Positions 41,255 to 52,789 of a DNA stretch of 64,000 nt are shown here, in pieces; within the stretch, counting starts at the first letter, position 1, and each line of letters starts with the position of its first letter. This DNA comes from Dromiciops gliroides (lineage: Eukaryota; Chordata; Mammalia; Microbiotheria; Microbiotheriidae). The notes under the pieces were generated by a model, which saw only the letters and a list, made by a program, of their open reading frames with translations, ran no database searches and was not told where the DNA came from. Where the stretch lies: positions 573,446,284-573,510,283 of the forward strand of contig NC_057863.1 of NCBI RefSeq assembly GCF_019393635.1. The letters run 5' to 3'. Both the position numbers and the translations under genes were made by a program.

Positions 41255-41487
41255 AAGGAACAGAAGGAGAGAGGAAGGAGTGAATGAGAAAGAAAAAGCA
41301 AGAGAATGAAAGATAATGAGAGCAGAGGAAAAGAGAAAAAGAATGAGAGGAGAGAGAATGAAAGATAATGAGAGCAGAGGAAAAGAAAGAAAAAGAATGA
41401 GAGGAGAGAGAGAATGAAAGAATGAAAGATAATGAGAGCAGAGGAAAAGAAAGAAAAAGAATGAGAGGAGAGAGAGAGAGAGAGAAT
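41255..41487. repeat. Purine-rich minisatellite in THSD1 3' UTR
   Basis: Three copies of a unit containing GAATGAAAGATAATGAGAGC start at 41304, 41356 and 41420 (spacing 52 and 64), each followed by GA-rich filler. The + strand is nearly all A and G apart from ATG/AAT steps, and the tract ends in (GA)n. Confidence 0.9.
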
Positions 41488-41558
41488 TAATTTGGAGAAA
41501 GGAGTTATTTATCCTAAACTTGTTTCCATTGTTATCCTATTACTATTGGTTAATGAAT

Positions 41559-41564
41559 AATAAA
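41559..41564 (+). terminator. THSD1: THSD1 polyadenylation signal
   Basis: First AATAAA after the THSD1 stop; it lies just beyond the purine minisatellite in non-repeat sequence. Confidence 0.75.
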
Positions 41565-41580
41565 GCAATAATAATGGTAA

Positions 41581-42104
41581 CAAGAATTGATTTCTTTCGG
41601 GGTATGAAACATTTCAAGGTCTAACTCAAGAAGGTGAGCTTCTTGGAAAGCTTCATTGACAGCTTCCACCCTGAAGCTGACCGTTTGAGCCATACTTTAA
41701 GCCATCAGCCTTGGAGCAGGGTGACCTTGGCAATGGGAGGCTGAATCATAATGAGTAAATTGCAGATAGTTTAGGAATCTGGTAACTTCGGGGGAAGTTT
41801 TAACATGTTCCATATACATGACAAGTACAGTCAGGATAAAGGCATTTTGGGGAATCCAAGTGATTAGACTGGGACTAATTGGACATTTAATGAGCTGCTA
41901 CAGAAACGTGATTCTTGGAGATCTACAAGAGGAATTAACAGAGTTTTTGTGTGGAGCCCAGAGCCCAGCTGGATAGACGCATTCATTTCTAGTCTGGAGA
42001 CATAAAACCTCAGGACAGTTATCCAGAGGGGGAGCCAAATCAGAGTTTCTCCTACCATTCACCATTGTCTAGGTCATTTACAGTTAAATCTTAAAAAAAA
42101 AAAA
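41581..42104. other. Intergenic unique sequence after THSD1
   Basis: Nothing recognised. Confidence 0.5.
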
Positions 42105-42181
42105 ATAAGCCTGCTTACTAGATGTGTGACCCTGGGCAAGTCACTTAACCCTCATTGCCTTGCAAAAACAAAAAACAAAAA
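42105..42181 (+). mobile_element. 5'-truncated SINE with target duplication
   Basis: Only the 3' part (ACTAGATGTGTGACCCTGG to poly(A)) is present, between two AATAAGCCTG copies. Confidence 0.88.
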
Positions 42182-42224
42182 AATAAGCCTGGTTCTCCTT
42201 GCCTACTGCAGAATCAGTGTACCA

Positions 42225-42745
42225 TGCTATCAGAAGTAATCACTAGCATTTATATAGTGCCATAAGGTTTGCAAAGTGCTTTACATATATTATCTTAGTT
42301 AATCCTCACAGCAACCCTGTGAGGGAGGTGCTATTATTATCCCCATTTTTACAGATAAGGAAACTGAACCAAGAGAGGTTAAGTGATGTGCCCAGGGTTA
42401 ATGCTATTATTGTAGGGCAGTCAGGTGGCGCAGTGGATAGAATACTGGCCCTGGAGTCAAGAGGACCTGAGTTCAAATCTGGCCCTAGATACTTACTATC
42501 TATGTGACCCTGGGCAAGTCACATCCCTGTTTGTCTCCGTTTCCTCATCTGTAAAATGAGCTAGAGAAGGAAATGGCAAATCACTCTGGTATTTTTGCCA
42601 AGAAAACCACAAATAGAGTCAAGAAGAGTTAGATAGACTAATCTTCTAAACAACAACACTGCTAGTAAGTGCCTGAGGTAAGATTTGAACTCAGTTCTTT
42701 CTGACTCAAAGTCCAACACTATCCATTGTGCTATCTAGATGCTTA
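42225..42745 (-). mobile_element. MIR element split by an RTE-tailed SINE
   Basis: The first half at 42225-42410 (ATAAGGTTTGCAAAGTGCTT, CCTGTGAGGGAGGTGCTATT) continues at 42660-42745 (GCTAGTAAGTGCCTGAGG). The SINE at 42412-42655 separates them. Confidence 0.8.
42412..42655 (+). mobile_element. RTE-tailed SINE inside MIR
   Basis: Head GGGCAGTCAGGTGGCGCAG, core, TTTTTGCCAAGAAAACCAC tail and (CAA)n end. Confidence 0.9.
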
Positions 42746-43680
42746 TATAATTATCGTCATCATCATGTGAGAATAGAATGACAAGATGATGGCCACGGGC
42801 TTCTGTGAAATTTAGTCCCTGCTAATTGGCGAGAAGCAGTAGGGGATGAGGTATGAGAAGGTCATTTTATTTTTGGCAGGGAGTTTTCCTGTCACTTTGC
42901 AAGGGTTTTCTTTTTACAGCAGGGCCAGAGACCCCACTAGGGTCTCATTGCCACGAGGACCGAGGGCTGCTTCACCTTTGGAAGGCAGACTTTCTGCTCT
43001 CTGAGGAAGGAATATTGAGGACAGTCTCAGTACTCATTCGGGTTCTCTGGGGTGGAGGCCAAGATATTAGCCTAAACTCTCCAAGTTCAGATGTAGTATC
43101 TTTATTGCAGTGGGCACCATATAACATTCCTCGTTCGTCTGAGTTGTTTCCTTTTAGTTTTACCATTACGTAGAGAGCTTGAACAAACCTTGTCCTTCTG
43201 ACATTGACCTTGCTATTTTACCACACCCCACGGCTCTCAATCTCCCTCTTCCTTCCTCCTTTATCAAGAGTAAGCCTCCTTTGGGCGTTCTAAACCCCAA
43301 AGTCGCTCATTCAAAAACATATTTGGAAAATCAGTTTCAAATGTGCTTCTCTTTCCATCATTTGTACCATTCGGGAGGAAAGTTAAAAATAAGCCTCGCT
43401 TTGGCTCCTCAAGGGCAGGGCTGAGCTTTGTAACAGAAGTAGGAGGGGTCGGTTTTTCTGATCTTTTTGAAAAATAGTTATAAGCTGATCCCAAGAAGAG
43501 GAAACTGGGCCTTTTAATCTCCACTCTTTGTTTATCAATCTAGAAACCTTTGTTCCCTTTCCCAGTTCACAGGCTTGTGTGCCAACCCTGGAAGACAGAG
43601 GGCATACACTCACTCTTTCCAGACTTCTTAGTCAAGGCACCTTCCACAGGAGTAGTCTGAAGCAGTTGAAACAACTATTA
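42746..43680. other. Intergenic unique sequence
   Basis: No repeat or exon recognised. Confidence 0.45.
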
Positions 43681-43692
43681 GAAAAGGGAAAA

Positions 43693-43835
43693 TCGGAGCA
43701 GCTAGGTGGCTCAGTGGATAGAGCACCGGCCCTGGAGTCAGGAGTACCTGAGTTCAAATCCGGCCTCAGACACTTAATACTTACTAGCTATGTGACCCTG
43801 GGCAAGTCACTTAACCCCAATTGCCTCACCAAAAA

Positions 43836-43874
<39 letters not shown>

Positions 43875-43895
43875 ATGAAGAAAGAAAGAAAGAAA
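43693..43895 (+). mobile_element. Poly(A)-tailed SINE with (AAAT)n(GAAA)n tail
   Basis: Complete body with a tail expanded to (AAAT)n then (GAAA)n, flanked by GAAAAGGGAAAA at 43681-43692 and 43896-43907. Confidence 0.94.
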
Positions 43896-44007
43896 GAAAA
43901 GGGAAAAGTTATAAAAAATAAAATTGTCAACAGGAGAAGTTTCAGGTAAATAATATATATCCATATTTGATCAGCTATCCAAGCTGATCCACAATGCACT
44001 GGAATTA

Positions 44008-44215
44008 GGGGTAGTTCAGTGGACACAGTCCCAGCTCTGAAATTGAAATGAAAATGAAAGAAGACATGGGTTCAAATCCTGTCTTGGATGCATACTCCTT
44101 GTGTGACCTTGGGCAAGAAATTTGGCTTGGCTGACCCTCAGTTTCTTCATCTATAAAATGAGAAAGTTGGACAAGATATACTCTGAAGTTCCTTCCAGCT
44201 TAAGATTTATGATGC
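44008..44215 (+). mobile_element. MIR element
   Basis: GGGTTCAAATCCTGTCTTGG, GTGTGACCTTGGGCAAG, TCTTCATCTATAAAATGAG and TCCTTCCAGCTTAAGATTTA. Confidence 0.75.
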
Positions 44216-44611
44216 TAAAATATAATTGTGTTGGTTGTTGCAATGGTTCAGATGATCAAGATGTTATCTAGCTCTGAAATTAAACAATGCCCTGTAGTTG
44301 ACTTGCTGTGACTTTGGTTCAACCACCTCATTTCCCTCATCCTCCCCACTCCTGACGACTTCCACTTCAGTGGCATCATTAGTGTGGGAGAGTTCTGCTT
44401 ACTAGGCTCCGTGACCACCAGCCTAGCAGGCAATCTTCTTGTAGCCTTGTGAAGGGTCCAGCCTTGGGCCTTAGGGCTTGCTAAACCACACTGGTATCTT
44501 GAGGGGCATCAGTTTCTCTTTTTAGAACCAGTCATACTAGGAGACTTTTGACTTTGGCCCCACAGATTTAACTTTTCTCTATTTTCTAAACTTCCCCAAT
44601 TCCTGAACCCA

Positions 44612-45155
44612 TGTGACATATAAAATTAAATGTGTGGTCACCTTATTTCTGTCCCAAATTTGGGGAAAATTAGCTGGGGTTTCTAATATATTTCTTACTT
44701 ATAAATTAGAAGTTTTAGCACCAGTTTGAGGGCATTAAGCATTTATTAAAGCATACCAAGTATTAGTAAAAAGAGAACACCTGGGTCAGAAAGTTAAGAA
44801 AAAGCCTATTTAGCCTAGAGCTCCAGCCTGGCCTGCTTCTTCCTCCAAGTCCTCCACCATGAGCCTGTGGAAACTCTCTCTGTTTCTGGAGGAGAGGCAG
44901 TCCTTACACATTGCTTCAAGCTAATTGGCTAGCATCACTCAAACCCATTGGTTCACTAGATTTGAGGGTGGTCTATGAGCAGAATGTGCTGAGGTCAGAG
45001 AACTCACCCCCTGAGAGTCAGCATCTCAGGTAAATGTGGTTTCAATCAAGTCAACTTCAAGTGAGTCAATCAGAGTCAATCCAATCAATCCCCTTAAGCA
45101 GGGGCCTTTGGGAGCTGGGGCCTTTGGCCATTCCAATACCCATTATTTTCTCACA
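44612..45155 (-). mobile_element. Solo LTR of an endogenous retrovirus
   Basis: 544 bp with inverted ends TGTGA...TCACA and a 4-bp duplication CCCA at 44608-44611 and 45156-45159. On the minus strand an AATAAA lies at 44742-44747 and CCAAT boxes near 44925 and 44946. No internal viral genes. Confidence 0.82.
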
Positions 45156-45194
45156 CCCATATTTGAGGCTCTATGTTTTTCCTAATCATTCTTT

Positions 45195-45341
45195 TTTTTT
45201 TTTTTAGTGAGGCAATTGGGGTTAAGTGACTTGCCCAAGGTCACACAGCTAGTAAGTGTTAAGTGTCTGAGGCCGGATTTGAACTCAGGTACTCCTGACT
45301 CCAGGGCCGGTGCTCCATCCACTGCGCCACCTAGCTGCCCC
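45195..45341 (-). mobile_element. Poly(A)-tailed SINE with 17-bp target duplication
   Basis: Perfect TTTCCTAATCATTCTTT at 45178-45194 and 45342-45358. Confidence 0.96.
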
Positions 45342-45799
45342 TTTCCTAATCATTCTTTATCCTTGAGTTGGTTTCATCAACCTGGGAGCTGAGGTTCCCT
45401 GCACTCAGTCCCTAATTACCTGTATCCAGTGCTGGAGGGGCTGATGTTGGCTTGGAAAGCCAATTGTTAAACTTTCACTGTGTACATTTAGACCTCAGAA
45501 ATCAGCAAACACTACAAAACAAGGCTTGATTTTTATTTTTTGGCTGATTGTCTTGATTTAAGAAAGTGATGGAGAAAAGCTTAATAATGCAAATTAAATT
45601 TAAAAGTGTGTCGTGCATACTTTTTAATTATTTATTTTTTTTACAGAGCTGGCTATTAAACATCCTGAAGGTCAGGAATTGTGTCTTCTATTTGTATCTG
45701 CCAGCGCCTCGCTTTGCATAAGGCAGGAACTTAATAACACATAGTAAATGCTTGCTGAATGAATGAATAAATAAAACCAAGGACCTAATTGGCTCCAGA

Positions 45800-46720
45800 A
45801 AAACAGTGAACTATGTAAAATTAAACACCAATGGCTATACTAATTCTTAGTTAAGACTCACTTTATTTCAGTGATTTGTCTGACTTGGACAGAATTTTCC
45901 TCATGTATAAACAGATAAAGTCATACCATATACCAAATGGGGACATGACCTGGATAGAAAAGGTCACATCATAAACAAATTAGAAGGGCAAGGAGGAAAC
46001 TGACTTTTGGAACTATTCATAGGGGAACAGTTCATAACCATGTAAGGGATAAAGAAAGAATCACAGAAGATAAAATGGATGATTTTGATTACATAAAATT
46101 AAAAAGATTTTGCATTAGGAAAACCAACTCAGGTAAAATTAGAAAAGAAAATTAGCTGAGGAAAAAATTCTTTACAGCAAATTTCTTTAAGACACATCTA
46201 ATTTATACAATATATAAGGTGTCCCAAAAGTTAGCACAGTTTTAAGCTTTCATAAGCTTTTGGAATGCCTGCATAAGGAAGGGATTTATGTTTATAAGAA
46301 TGAGAGCCATCTCCCAATTAATAAAAGGTAAAAAGATATGAGTAGGAAATTCTCATGGGAAAAAATCCAAGCTATCTATAGCTACATGGGAAAAAATGTT
46401 CTAAATAACTAATAATTATAGAAATGCAAATTGTAGCAACTCCAAGGTTCTACCTTACACCCATATTGGCCAATCTGGCAAAAAAGGAAACTGACAAATG
46501 CTATAGAGGCTGGGGGAAAAGGGTACCTTAAGTAACTATTGATGTATTGATGGAGTTGTAGATTGGTAGAAGCATTATAGGAAAAAAAACCCCTTGGAAT
46601 TATGCCACAAAAGTTACTCAACTATGCACACCTTTTGACCCAGTGATGGGCTAGTTGACATATGTCCCTAGAGAGAACAAAGAACAAGGATAAATACATT
46701 CTTGTTAATTGGAAAATTTA
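45800..46720 (+). mobile_element. Old L1 fragment, ORF2 end
   Basis: Degraded but ordered L1 blocks: GGATGATTTTGATTACATAA, AAGATTTTGCATTAGG, TCTCCCAATTAATAAAAGG, GGTTCTACCTTACACCC, CTTTTGACCCAGTGATGGG. Broken by stops and by a MITE. Confidence 0.75.
46217..46270. mobile_element. Mariner-like MITE remnant inside L1
   Basis: AGGTGTCCCAAAAGTTAGC at the left end is a hallmark of Tc1/mariner-type inverted repeats in mammals, next to TA. The right side TTTTGGAATGCCT is a diverged inverted match. The centre is deleted. Confidence 0.6.
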
Positions 46721-47745
46721 AAATTAAAAATAAAATATAAAAGATTTGATACTACATCTCTCCAAAAAAACAGGTAAAAAGTATTAGGGGGCACAGATGG
46801 TGTGTTTTTATTACTACTTCTAAGTGACTTTTGGGACTGTGGAGGGAAAAAGGATGTGGAAAATGAACAGCTGGCTACATTGATGGTGTAAAAGAATAGG
46901 ATTTGCATTCCAGATTATGGCTTAAAATTCCAAAATGAGATGAGTTCTTGGCTAAAGTTGAAGTGTATCTCATGAGGACTGGGAAGAATGTGTTTGGCCA
47001 GAGACTCGCTGATCTAGTCAAGAGTGTTTTTAGATGAAATTAGAAGAGGAGGGAGAAAAATGTACAGACAAAATTGTAGATCTGGATATTATAAAATACA
47101 TTAGCTAAGATACCCATAGGAAAAAAAACACAAGAAAGATGCTCTTTAATTCATAGGAGAAAATACAGAGAAGAGAGACAGCGTCAATAGGTATAGCCTC
47201 AGATATCTATATGTTAAGGCACAGGAAATTGATATTCAGCAAGGAAGGGGGAAGGAACAGAGCCTTCATTTGAAATATATTGTATACTGTTAATGGACAT
47301 CAGAAAGGAAGAACTATCTTTCTTGTCTTCTTTGCCAAAGAGAGCAATCTTTAGACTTGAAAAAGGCAGGAGAGTTATGGTTAAGAGGAAAATTAAGCCA
47401 AAAGTACTTTTGGAGATAGTAAGGAAACTAGGGGTTGTAAATTAATTCAAGTCCCCTGGCTTGGACAAACCACATCCTAGGATGCTTGCTGTTAATGGTG
47501 ATGTTAATAACAACTCACATAACAGATATCATTTATATAGTACTTAAAATTAGCAAAAAGCTTTCCTTATAAGAGCCCCCAAATAGAGGGAAGTATATGG
47601 GGAGGCAGTGTTCTGTCCACAAGCAACATTGGCTGGCTCTAAGCTTTTCCCTCCTCAAAGTTTATTCTCATTAGCTTACTTATGCAGTGAGTTAATTCCT
47701 CATGGACTGGAATCTGTTTCTTTGTCTGGACAACTAGCAAGTAAT
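46721..47745. other. Intergenic unique sequence
   Basis: No recognised repeat except a weak MIR-like piece near 47520. Confidence 0.45.
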
Positions 47746-47749
47746 AATA

Positions 47750-48085
47750 ACTGATAATAACTAACATTTATATAGTGCTTACTATGGTGCCAGGCAGGCA
47801 GCTAGGTAGTGCAGTGGATAGAGTGTGACACCTGGAATCAGAAGGATCTGAGTTCAAATCTGGTCTCCTTCAGACACTTACTAGCTGCATGACCCTGAGT
47901 AAGTCATTTAACCCTGTTTGTCTCAGTTTCCTCATCTGTAAAATGAGCTGAAGAAGGAAAGGGCAAACCACTTCAGTATCTTTGCCAAGAAAAACCCCCA
48001 GTGGGGTCATGAAGAGTCGGAATGACTGAAACAACTGAATAATAAATGTACCAGGCACTGTGCTAAGTGCTTTATAATGGAAACA
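47750..48085 (-). mobile_element. MIR element split by an RTE-tailed SINE
   Basis: AACATTTATATAGTGCTTAC before and CTGTGCTAAGTGCTTTATAA after the SINE join into one MIR. GTGCCAGGCA and GTACCAGGCA at the junctions are a probable duplication. Confidence 0.8.
47802..48046 (+). mobile_element. RTE-tailed SINE
   Basis: Head GGCAGCTAGGTAGTGCAGTG, core, CACTTCAGTATCTTTGCC tail, GTCGGAATGACTGAAACAA end. Confidence 0.9.
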
Positions 48086-48089
48086 GATT

Positions 48090-48712
48090 TTGGCTTAATT
48101 AACTTCCGCATCACCGCCTGGACTATTGCAATAGTCTACTGTGCTGGATGGTCTCCCTGATCCAAGTCTCTCCCTACTCCTTCCTCTGCTCCCAGTCCTT
48201 CCTCTGATCAGCTTTCAAAATGATTTTCCTAATGTGCAGGTCCACCCATGTCACACCCTATTCAATAAATTCCAGTGGATCCTTCTTGCTTCTAGGATCA
48301 AATATAAAATCTTCTTTTGGCTTTTACAGCCTTTTATAAACTGGCCCCTAACTCCCTTTCTAGCCTTCTTACCCTTCATGTTCTGATCCAGTGACACTGA
48401 CCTCCTTGCCTATTTCTCACATGATGCTCTTTGTCCCACCTCCAAGCATTTTTGATGATTGTCACCCATGCCTGGAATTCTACTCCTCTTCATCTCCTCC
48501 GAATTTCCCTGACTTCTTTCAAGTCTCAGCTAAAATCCCACCTTTTGCAAGAAGCTTTTCCCAGTCCTCCTTAATCTTAGTGCTTTTCCTCTGAGATTAT
48601 CTCCAATTTACCCTGAACATACCTAATATGGTTGTTTGCATATTATCTCTTCCATTAGACTATGAGCTCCTTGGGGGCACTTACACACCAGGCACATAAT
48701 AAATAATTGTTG
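48090..48712 (+). mobile_element. L2-like LINE, 3' part
   Basis: CTGGACTATTGCAATAGTC, CCAGTGGATCCTTCTTGC, TTTTACAGCCTTTTATAAAC and a short terminal block CAGGCACATAATAAATAATT. Confidence 0.7.
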
Positions 48713-48940
48713 ACTTCATTTGAATGGAAATTAGAACCCAAGGATGGGAAGTGACACCCCATGAAGCATATTTTTAGGGCCAGGCCAATATGGGACATTT
48801 CATGGAGTGTGTGCAGAAGGTCCCCAGGCAACTTTCAGGCTTATCTCCATAAAGACTTGGTGCTGTGAGGTGAGAAAACAAGTCTCTTATTGGCCATTGT
48901 CGTGCTGACTCAATGGACCTCTTAAAAGGCATGACCTCAA

Positions 48941-49578
48941 CCTCTCTCTCTCTCTCTCCCTCCTCCTTCTTCTCCTCCTCCTTCTTTTCCTCCTCCTCTT
49001 CTTTCTTCTCCTTCTCCTTCTTCTCCTCCTTCTCCCCCTCCTCCTTTTCCTCCTCCTCCTCCTCTTTCTCCTCCTTCTTCTCTTCCTTCTTCTCCTCCTT
49101 CTCTTTCTTCTCCTCCTCCTCCTCCTTCTCCTCTTTCTTTTCCTCCTTCTCCTACTCCTTCTTTTCCTCCCCTCCTCCTTCTCTTTCTTCTCCTCCTTCT
49201 CCTCCTCCTCCTTCTCATTCTCTTTCTTTTTCCTCCTTCTCCTTCTCCTCCTCCCCCTCCTCCTTTTCCTCCTCCTCCTCTTTCTCCTCCTTCTTCTTCT
49301 CCTCCTCCTCCTTCTTCTCTTTCTTTTCCTCCTTCTCCTACTCCTTCTTCTTTTCCTCCCCTCCTCCTTCTCCTTCTCTTTCTTTTCCTCCTTCTCCTTC
49401 TCCTTCTCCTTCTCCTTCTCCTTCTTCTTCTTCTTCTTCTTCTTCTTCTTCTTCTTCTTCTCCTCCTCCTCCTCCTCCTCCTCCTCCTCCTCCTCCTTCT
49501 CCTTCTCCTCCTCCTCCTCCTTCTCCTTCTTCTACTCCTTCTCCTTCTCTTTCTTTTCCTCCTTCTCCTCCTTCTCTT
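48941..49578. repeat. 638-base polypyrimidine (CTT/CCT)n tract
   Basis: Between these positions the + strand has no G and only four A bases (49154, 49217, 49340, 49534). It contains (TTC)n near 49430 and (TCC)n near 49465. A longer block starting CTACTCCTTC recurs about 186 bases apart (49152 and 49338). Confidence 0.97.
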
Positions 49579-50289
49579 ATCTGTTAAATCAGTTAGGTTT
49601 TTTTAGAGTCTTTCTCTGGAGGGTGGGGGAGGACTAGAATGGCAATCAGTAACACATGGCAACCAAAACACACGTACTGTCTAAGTGATGCTGAGCACGA
49701 GTCCTGGTTTTGGATTGCCTCTTCTGTTGTGTCTCTCTCCTGAATATAGGTGACTGATATGTGATCCTGAGATAGGCATTTCCAGTCCTGTAGGCAACCA
49801 TGTGAGTCTGAAAGGTCTGTAGATACTGGATCTCTCAGTCACCACTGAAGGAAATTCAGGTGGAGACTTCAGCAACTTCTCCCTGCTGTTATGTATCTGC
49901 AGCTGCTGTACTGCCAAGGTTGGAGAAGGGCACCAGCCCTACCCTCTCCACTCTCAGGAGAGTCTCTCAGAGTCCTGCTATGGGAAGTGAGAGTGGGAAG
50001 AGAGAGAAAGGCCAGGGGCAGGGTTACTCCTTTTTAAAGGTTCATCGAGTCATTAGCTCTTGTTTAGTGGCCAATCAGTTTCAATCATCTCAAAGTGCCA
50101 AACCCTTCCAGTCTTGAGCCATGTATAACCACGGAAGTTACCATGGGAGTTTCTGTACCCCATAGCATGATATGGCCCCTACTGGCTCACCCCTGTGCAT
50201 ACAACATGTGGTGCAACCCCCACTACCCCAGAATTGAATGAGCTGTTTTATGAAGTATTGAGTTCTCAGTCATTGGAAGTGGACTTATA
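49579..50289. other. Intergenic sequence, unclassified
   Basis: Includes GTGGCCAATCAGTTTC near 50068 and could be part of an LTR, but I found no ends. Confidence 0.35.
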
Positions 50290-51370
50290 GGATCGTGGGC
50301 TTTTAAGTTGGGAGGGAGCTTGAAGATCTTTAGTGAATTGGCTTTTCCAAGCTCATACAGAGAAAAAGTAGAAGAGCAAAGATTTGAATCTACATCTTTT
50401 GACACCCAAACCATAGGGTAGGAGTGGGACTAAACAACCATTAAGGTCCCCTTCCAGATCTAAGAAGGTATGATCAATAATACTTAAAAAGTCCACCTGT
50501 AACAACAACAGCTTGCATTTTTATAGAAAATGCTTTTTTTATATATGAGCTCATTTCATGCTTATTTCATGAAATCATAAATTTAGAGCTGAAAAGCCCC
50601 AGTGATCATCTATACAACTCCCTCCCTACTATAAATGGCTCAAACTGTGGGCCAGAGAGACTAAGCATTTTTGCCCATGGGTTTTTTTTTTAAACCTGAC
50701 CTATGCTTTCATCATTCTAGAAACCCCTTTAACAATACAGATTGATCAACTTCTCTGTAACTTACATTCTTAGAGAATCTCTTGGGGGCATTGACAAGGT
50801 AAATAACTTGCCCAGGCTCACACCATCGATATGCAGCAGTCAAGACTGGAACCTCTGTAGGCAGCTCTTTATCTACCTTGGTGATGCTGCCCAAGGGTAT
50901 ACAGTTCATAAGAAGCAGAACTGGGATTCAAACCCAGGTTCTATGGCCCAAAATCCATTGTCTTTTGCAAGGGATGGAGTGGTTAGATTGAAGAACCCAA
51001 TATGAATCCCTGAAGACTCAGACACTTATTAGCTGTTTAACTCTGGGCAAACCACTTCTATTTCCTCATCTGAAAAAGGGGGGGGGGTGTAATAATAACA
51101 CATACCAGATAGCTAAATGTGAGGATCAGATGAGTTAACATATGTAAAGTGCTTTGCCAACCTTTGCTGTAGGCTAGCTACTTCATTTTAATTTAATTTC
51201 AATAAACCATGATAACATCAACCTTAACCCTGTGAAGGAGGTAGATAAGCTATTATCGTTCCTACTTTACATATGTAAAAAATGAGATATAGCTAGGTTA
51301 AATGATTTGTTTGGGTTACATCATGAGTTTGTTACATCATGAAACCGGGTCAAAACCCTATGTCTGTTTT
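50290..51370. mobile_element. Cluster of MIR-like fragments
   Basis: Reverse pieces at about 50295-50420 and 50720-50860, a forward MIR at 51010-51180 (AACTCTGGGCAAACCACTTC, AGTGCTTTGCCAACC), and a reverse piece at 51215-51370. All are old and diverged. Confidence 0.5.
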
Positions 51371-51739
51371 TTCTTGAACTAGTAGGACTTTTTATACTGG
51401 GGATTTTGGATCTGTGACTCAATCTAAGATCATCTCATTGAATGACACAATGTTCGCCTTTATTGTTTCATCTCTAAATAAAGATAACAATATGGACCTG
51501 GTTTTTTGCAGGATGTGAGGAGTTACTAATTCTGAATACCAGAAGTGCTTGGCAAATACTGGGTAAATGCTTCAGAATAAGGAGGAAGGACAGAGAGTGA
51601 ACCAACTGGTGCTTATAATGGAAATGTTACTTGTTACTTCATTAGCATATTCATTTTTACCTAAATGTTTATGTTTAAAAATGTTGCTGAGGCTCTTTTC
51701 CTTGGTGAATTAACCAGTTTGCAATTGTTCAATAAATAA

Positions 51740-52235
51740 AATGGAATTAAGTATAACAGGAAGCTAAATAGAATTGGACCCAAAGAACAGATATTAATGA
51801 TTTGATGTCAATTCGATCTCCAGTGGAGGACCCCAGGGATCTATGCATGGCACTGGGCTGTTTCGCATTTTCATTTTATTTATTTATTTATTGTTCTTTC
51901 TTTTTTTTGGTTTTGTTTGTTTCACATTTTTATGAATGATGTGGAAGAACACATGGATGGCACCAAGCTCAAAGGGATAGCTAACACATTTCATGATAGA
52001 GTCAGGATACAAAAAGATCTTGACAGATTAGCACATCAGAACTAATCTAATAAAATGAAATTTAATAAGGATAAATGTGAAGCTTTACACTTTAAAAAAA
52101 ATCAGCTTCATAAGCCAAAGATGGGAGAAGTATGGTGAGATAGCAGATCATCTGAAAAACATCTGGGTTTTTTAAAGGTTTGCAAGGTCAATCAGAGTCC
52201 ATAGTAAGATATTTAAATGTAGCCTAATACACTGA
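51740..52235 (+). mobile_element. CR1/L3-like LINE, ORF end
   Basis: TTTTTATGAATGATGTGGAA, GGGATAGCTAACACATTTC, CAAAAAGATCTTGACAG and GAAATTTAATAAGGATAAAT follow the CR1 reverse-transcriptase end in order. Frames are broken. Confidence 0.65.
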
Positions 52236-52495
52236 ACTTTAAGTTTACCAATTGCCTCATATACATTATCTCTTATGATCTTCACAACAACCATGTGGGA
52301 TGGGTGCTATTATTATCCCCATATTACAGATAAAGAGACTGGGGCAGCTAGGTGGTACAGTGGATAGAGCACCGGCCCTGGATTCAGGAGGACCTGAGTT
52401 CATATCTGGCCTCAGACACTTGACACTTACTAGCTGTGTGACCTTGGGCAAGTCATTTAACCCTCATTGCCCTGCCCCCCCCAATTTTTTTTTTA
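52236..52495 (+). mobile_element. MIR (reverse) with adjoining SINE
   Basis: 52236-52342 is a reverse MIR end (GTGCTATTATTATCCCCAT). 52343-52495 is a forward SINE whose tail is replaced by a C-run and then a T-run. Confidence 0.8.
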
Positions 52496-52789
52496 AAAGA
52501 GGATGCTTATTCAGATGGGCATTGATGCAGATGGCCTTGGAGGTTCCTTTCAATGATGAGATTCTGTGATTATGATTCTTCAATAATACTGGATGGATGA
52601 ACAGACTGGCCTTTGTTAAACTCTAGATCACATAAACATTTACTCAGTGTTTACATTGCAGAGCATCATGTTAGGCACTGGAGAAGACACAATGATAAAT
52701 ACTATTAGAAAATACACTGGGTCAGAGTAAGATGGCTGCTAATAGAATTTGGGAGAAGCAGAAATCATAGATACTCAGGTGCCAGATTG

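Larger units (their letters stand above)
41044..41580 (+). other. THSD1: THSD1 3' UTR
   Basis: Holds (TG)21 at 41202-41243 and a purine-only minisatellite at 41255-41487, then a short unique end with AATAAA at 41559-41564. The length of about 540 nt fits the human 3' UTR scale. Cleavage would fall near 41580. Confidence 0.75.

Noticed and set aside
48913..49587. 224-codon + strand open frame rich in Ser, Phe and Pro
   Set aside because: It is only the translation of the pyrimidine microsatellite; no conserved domain or splice context.
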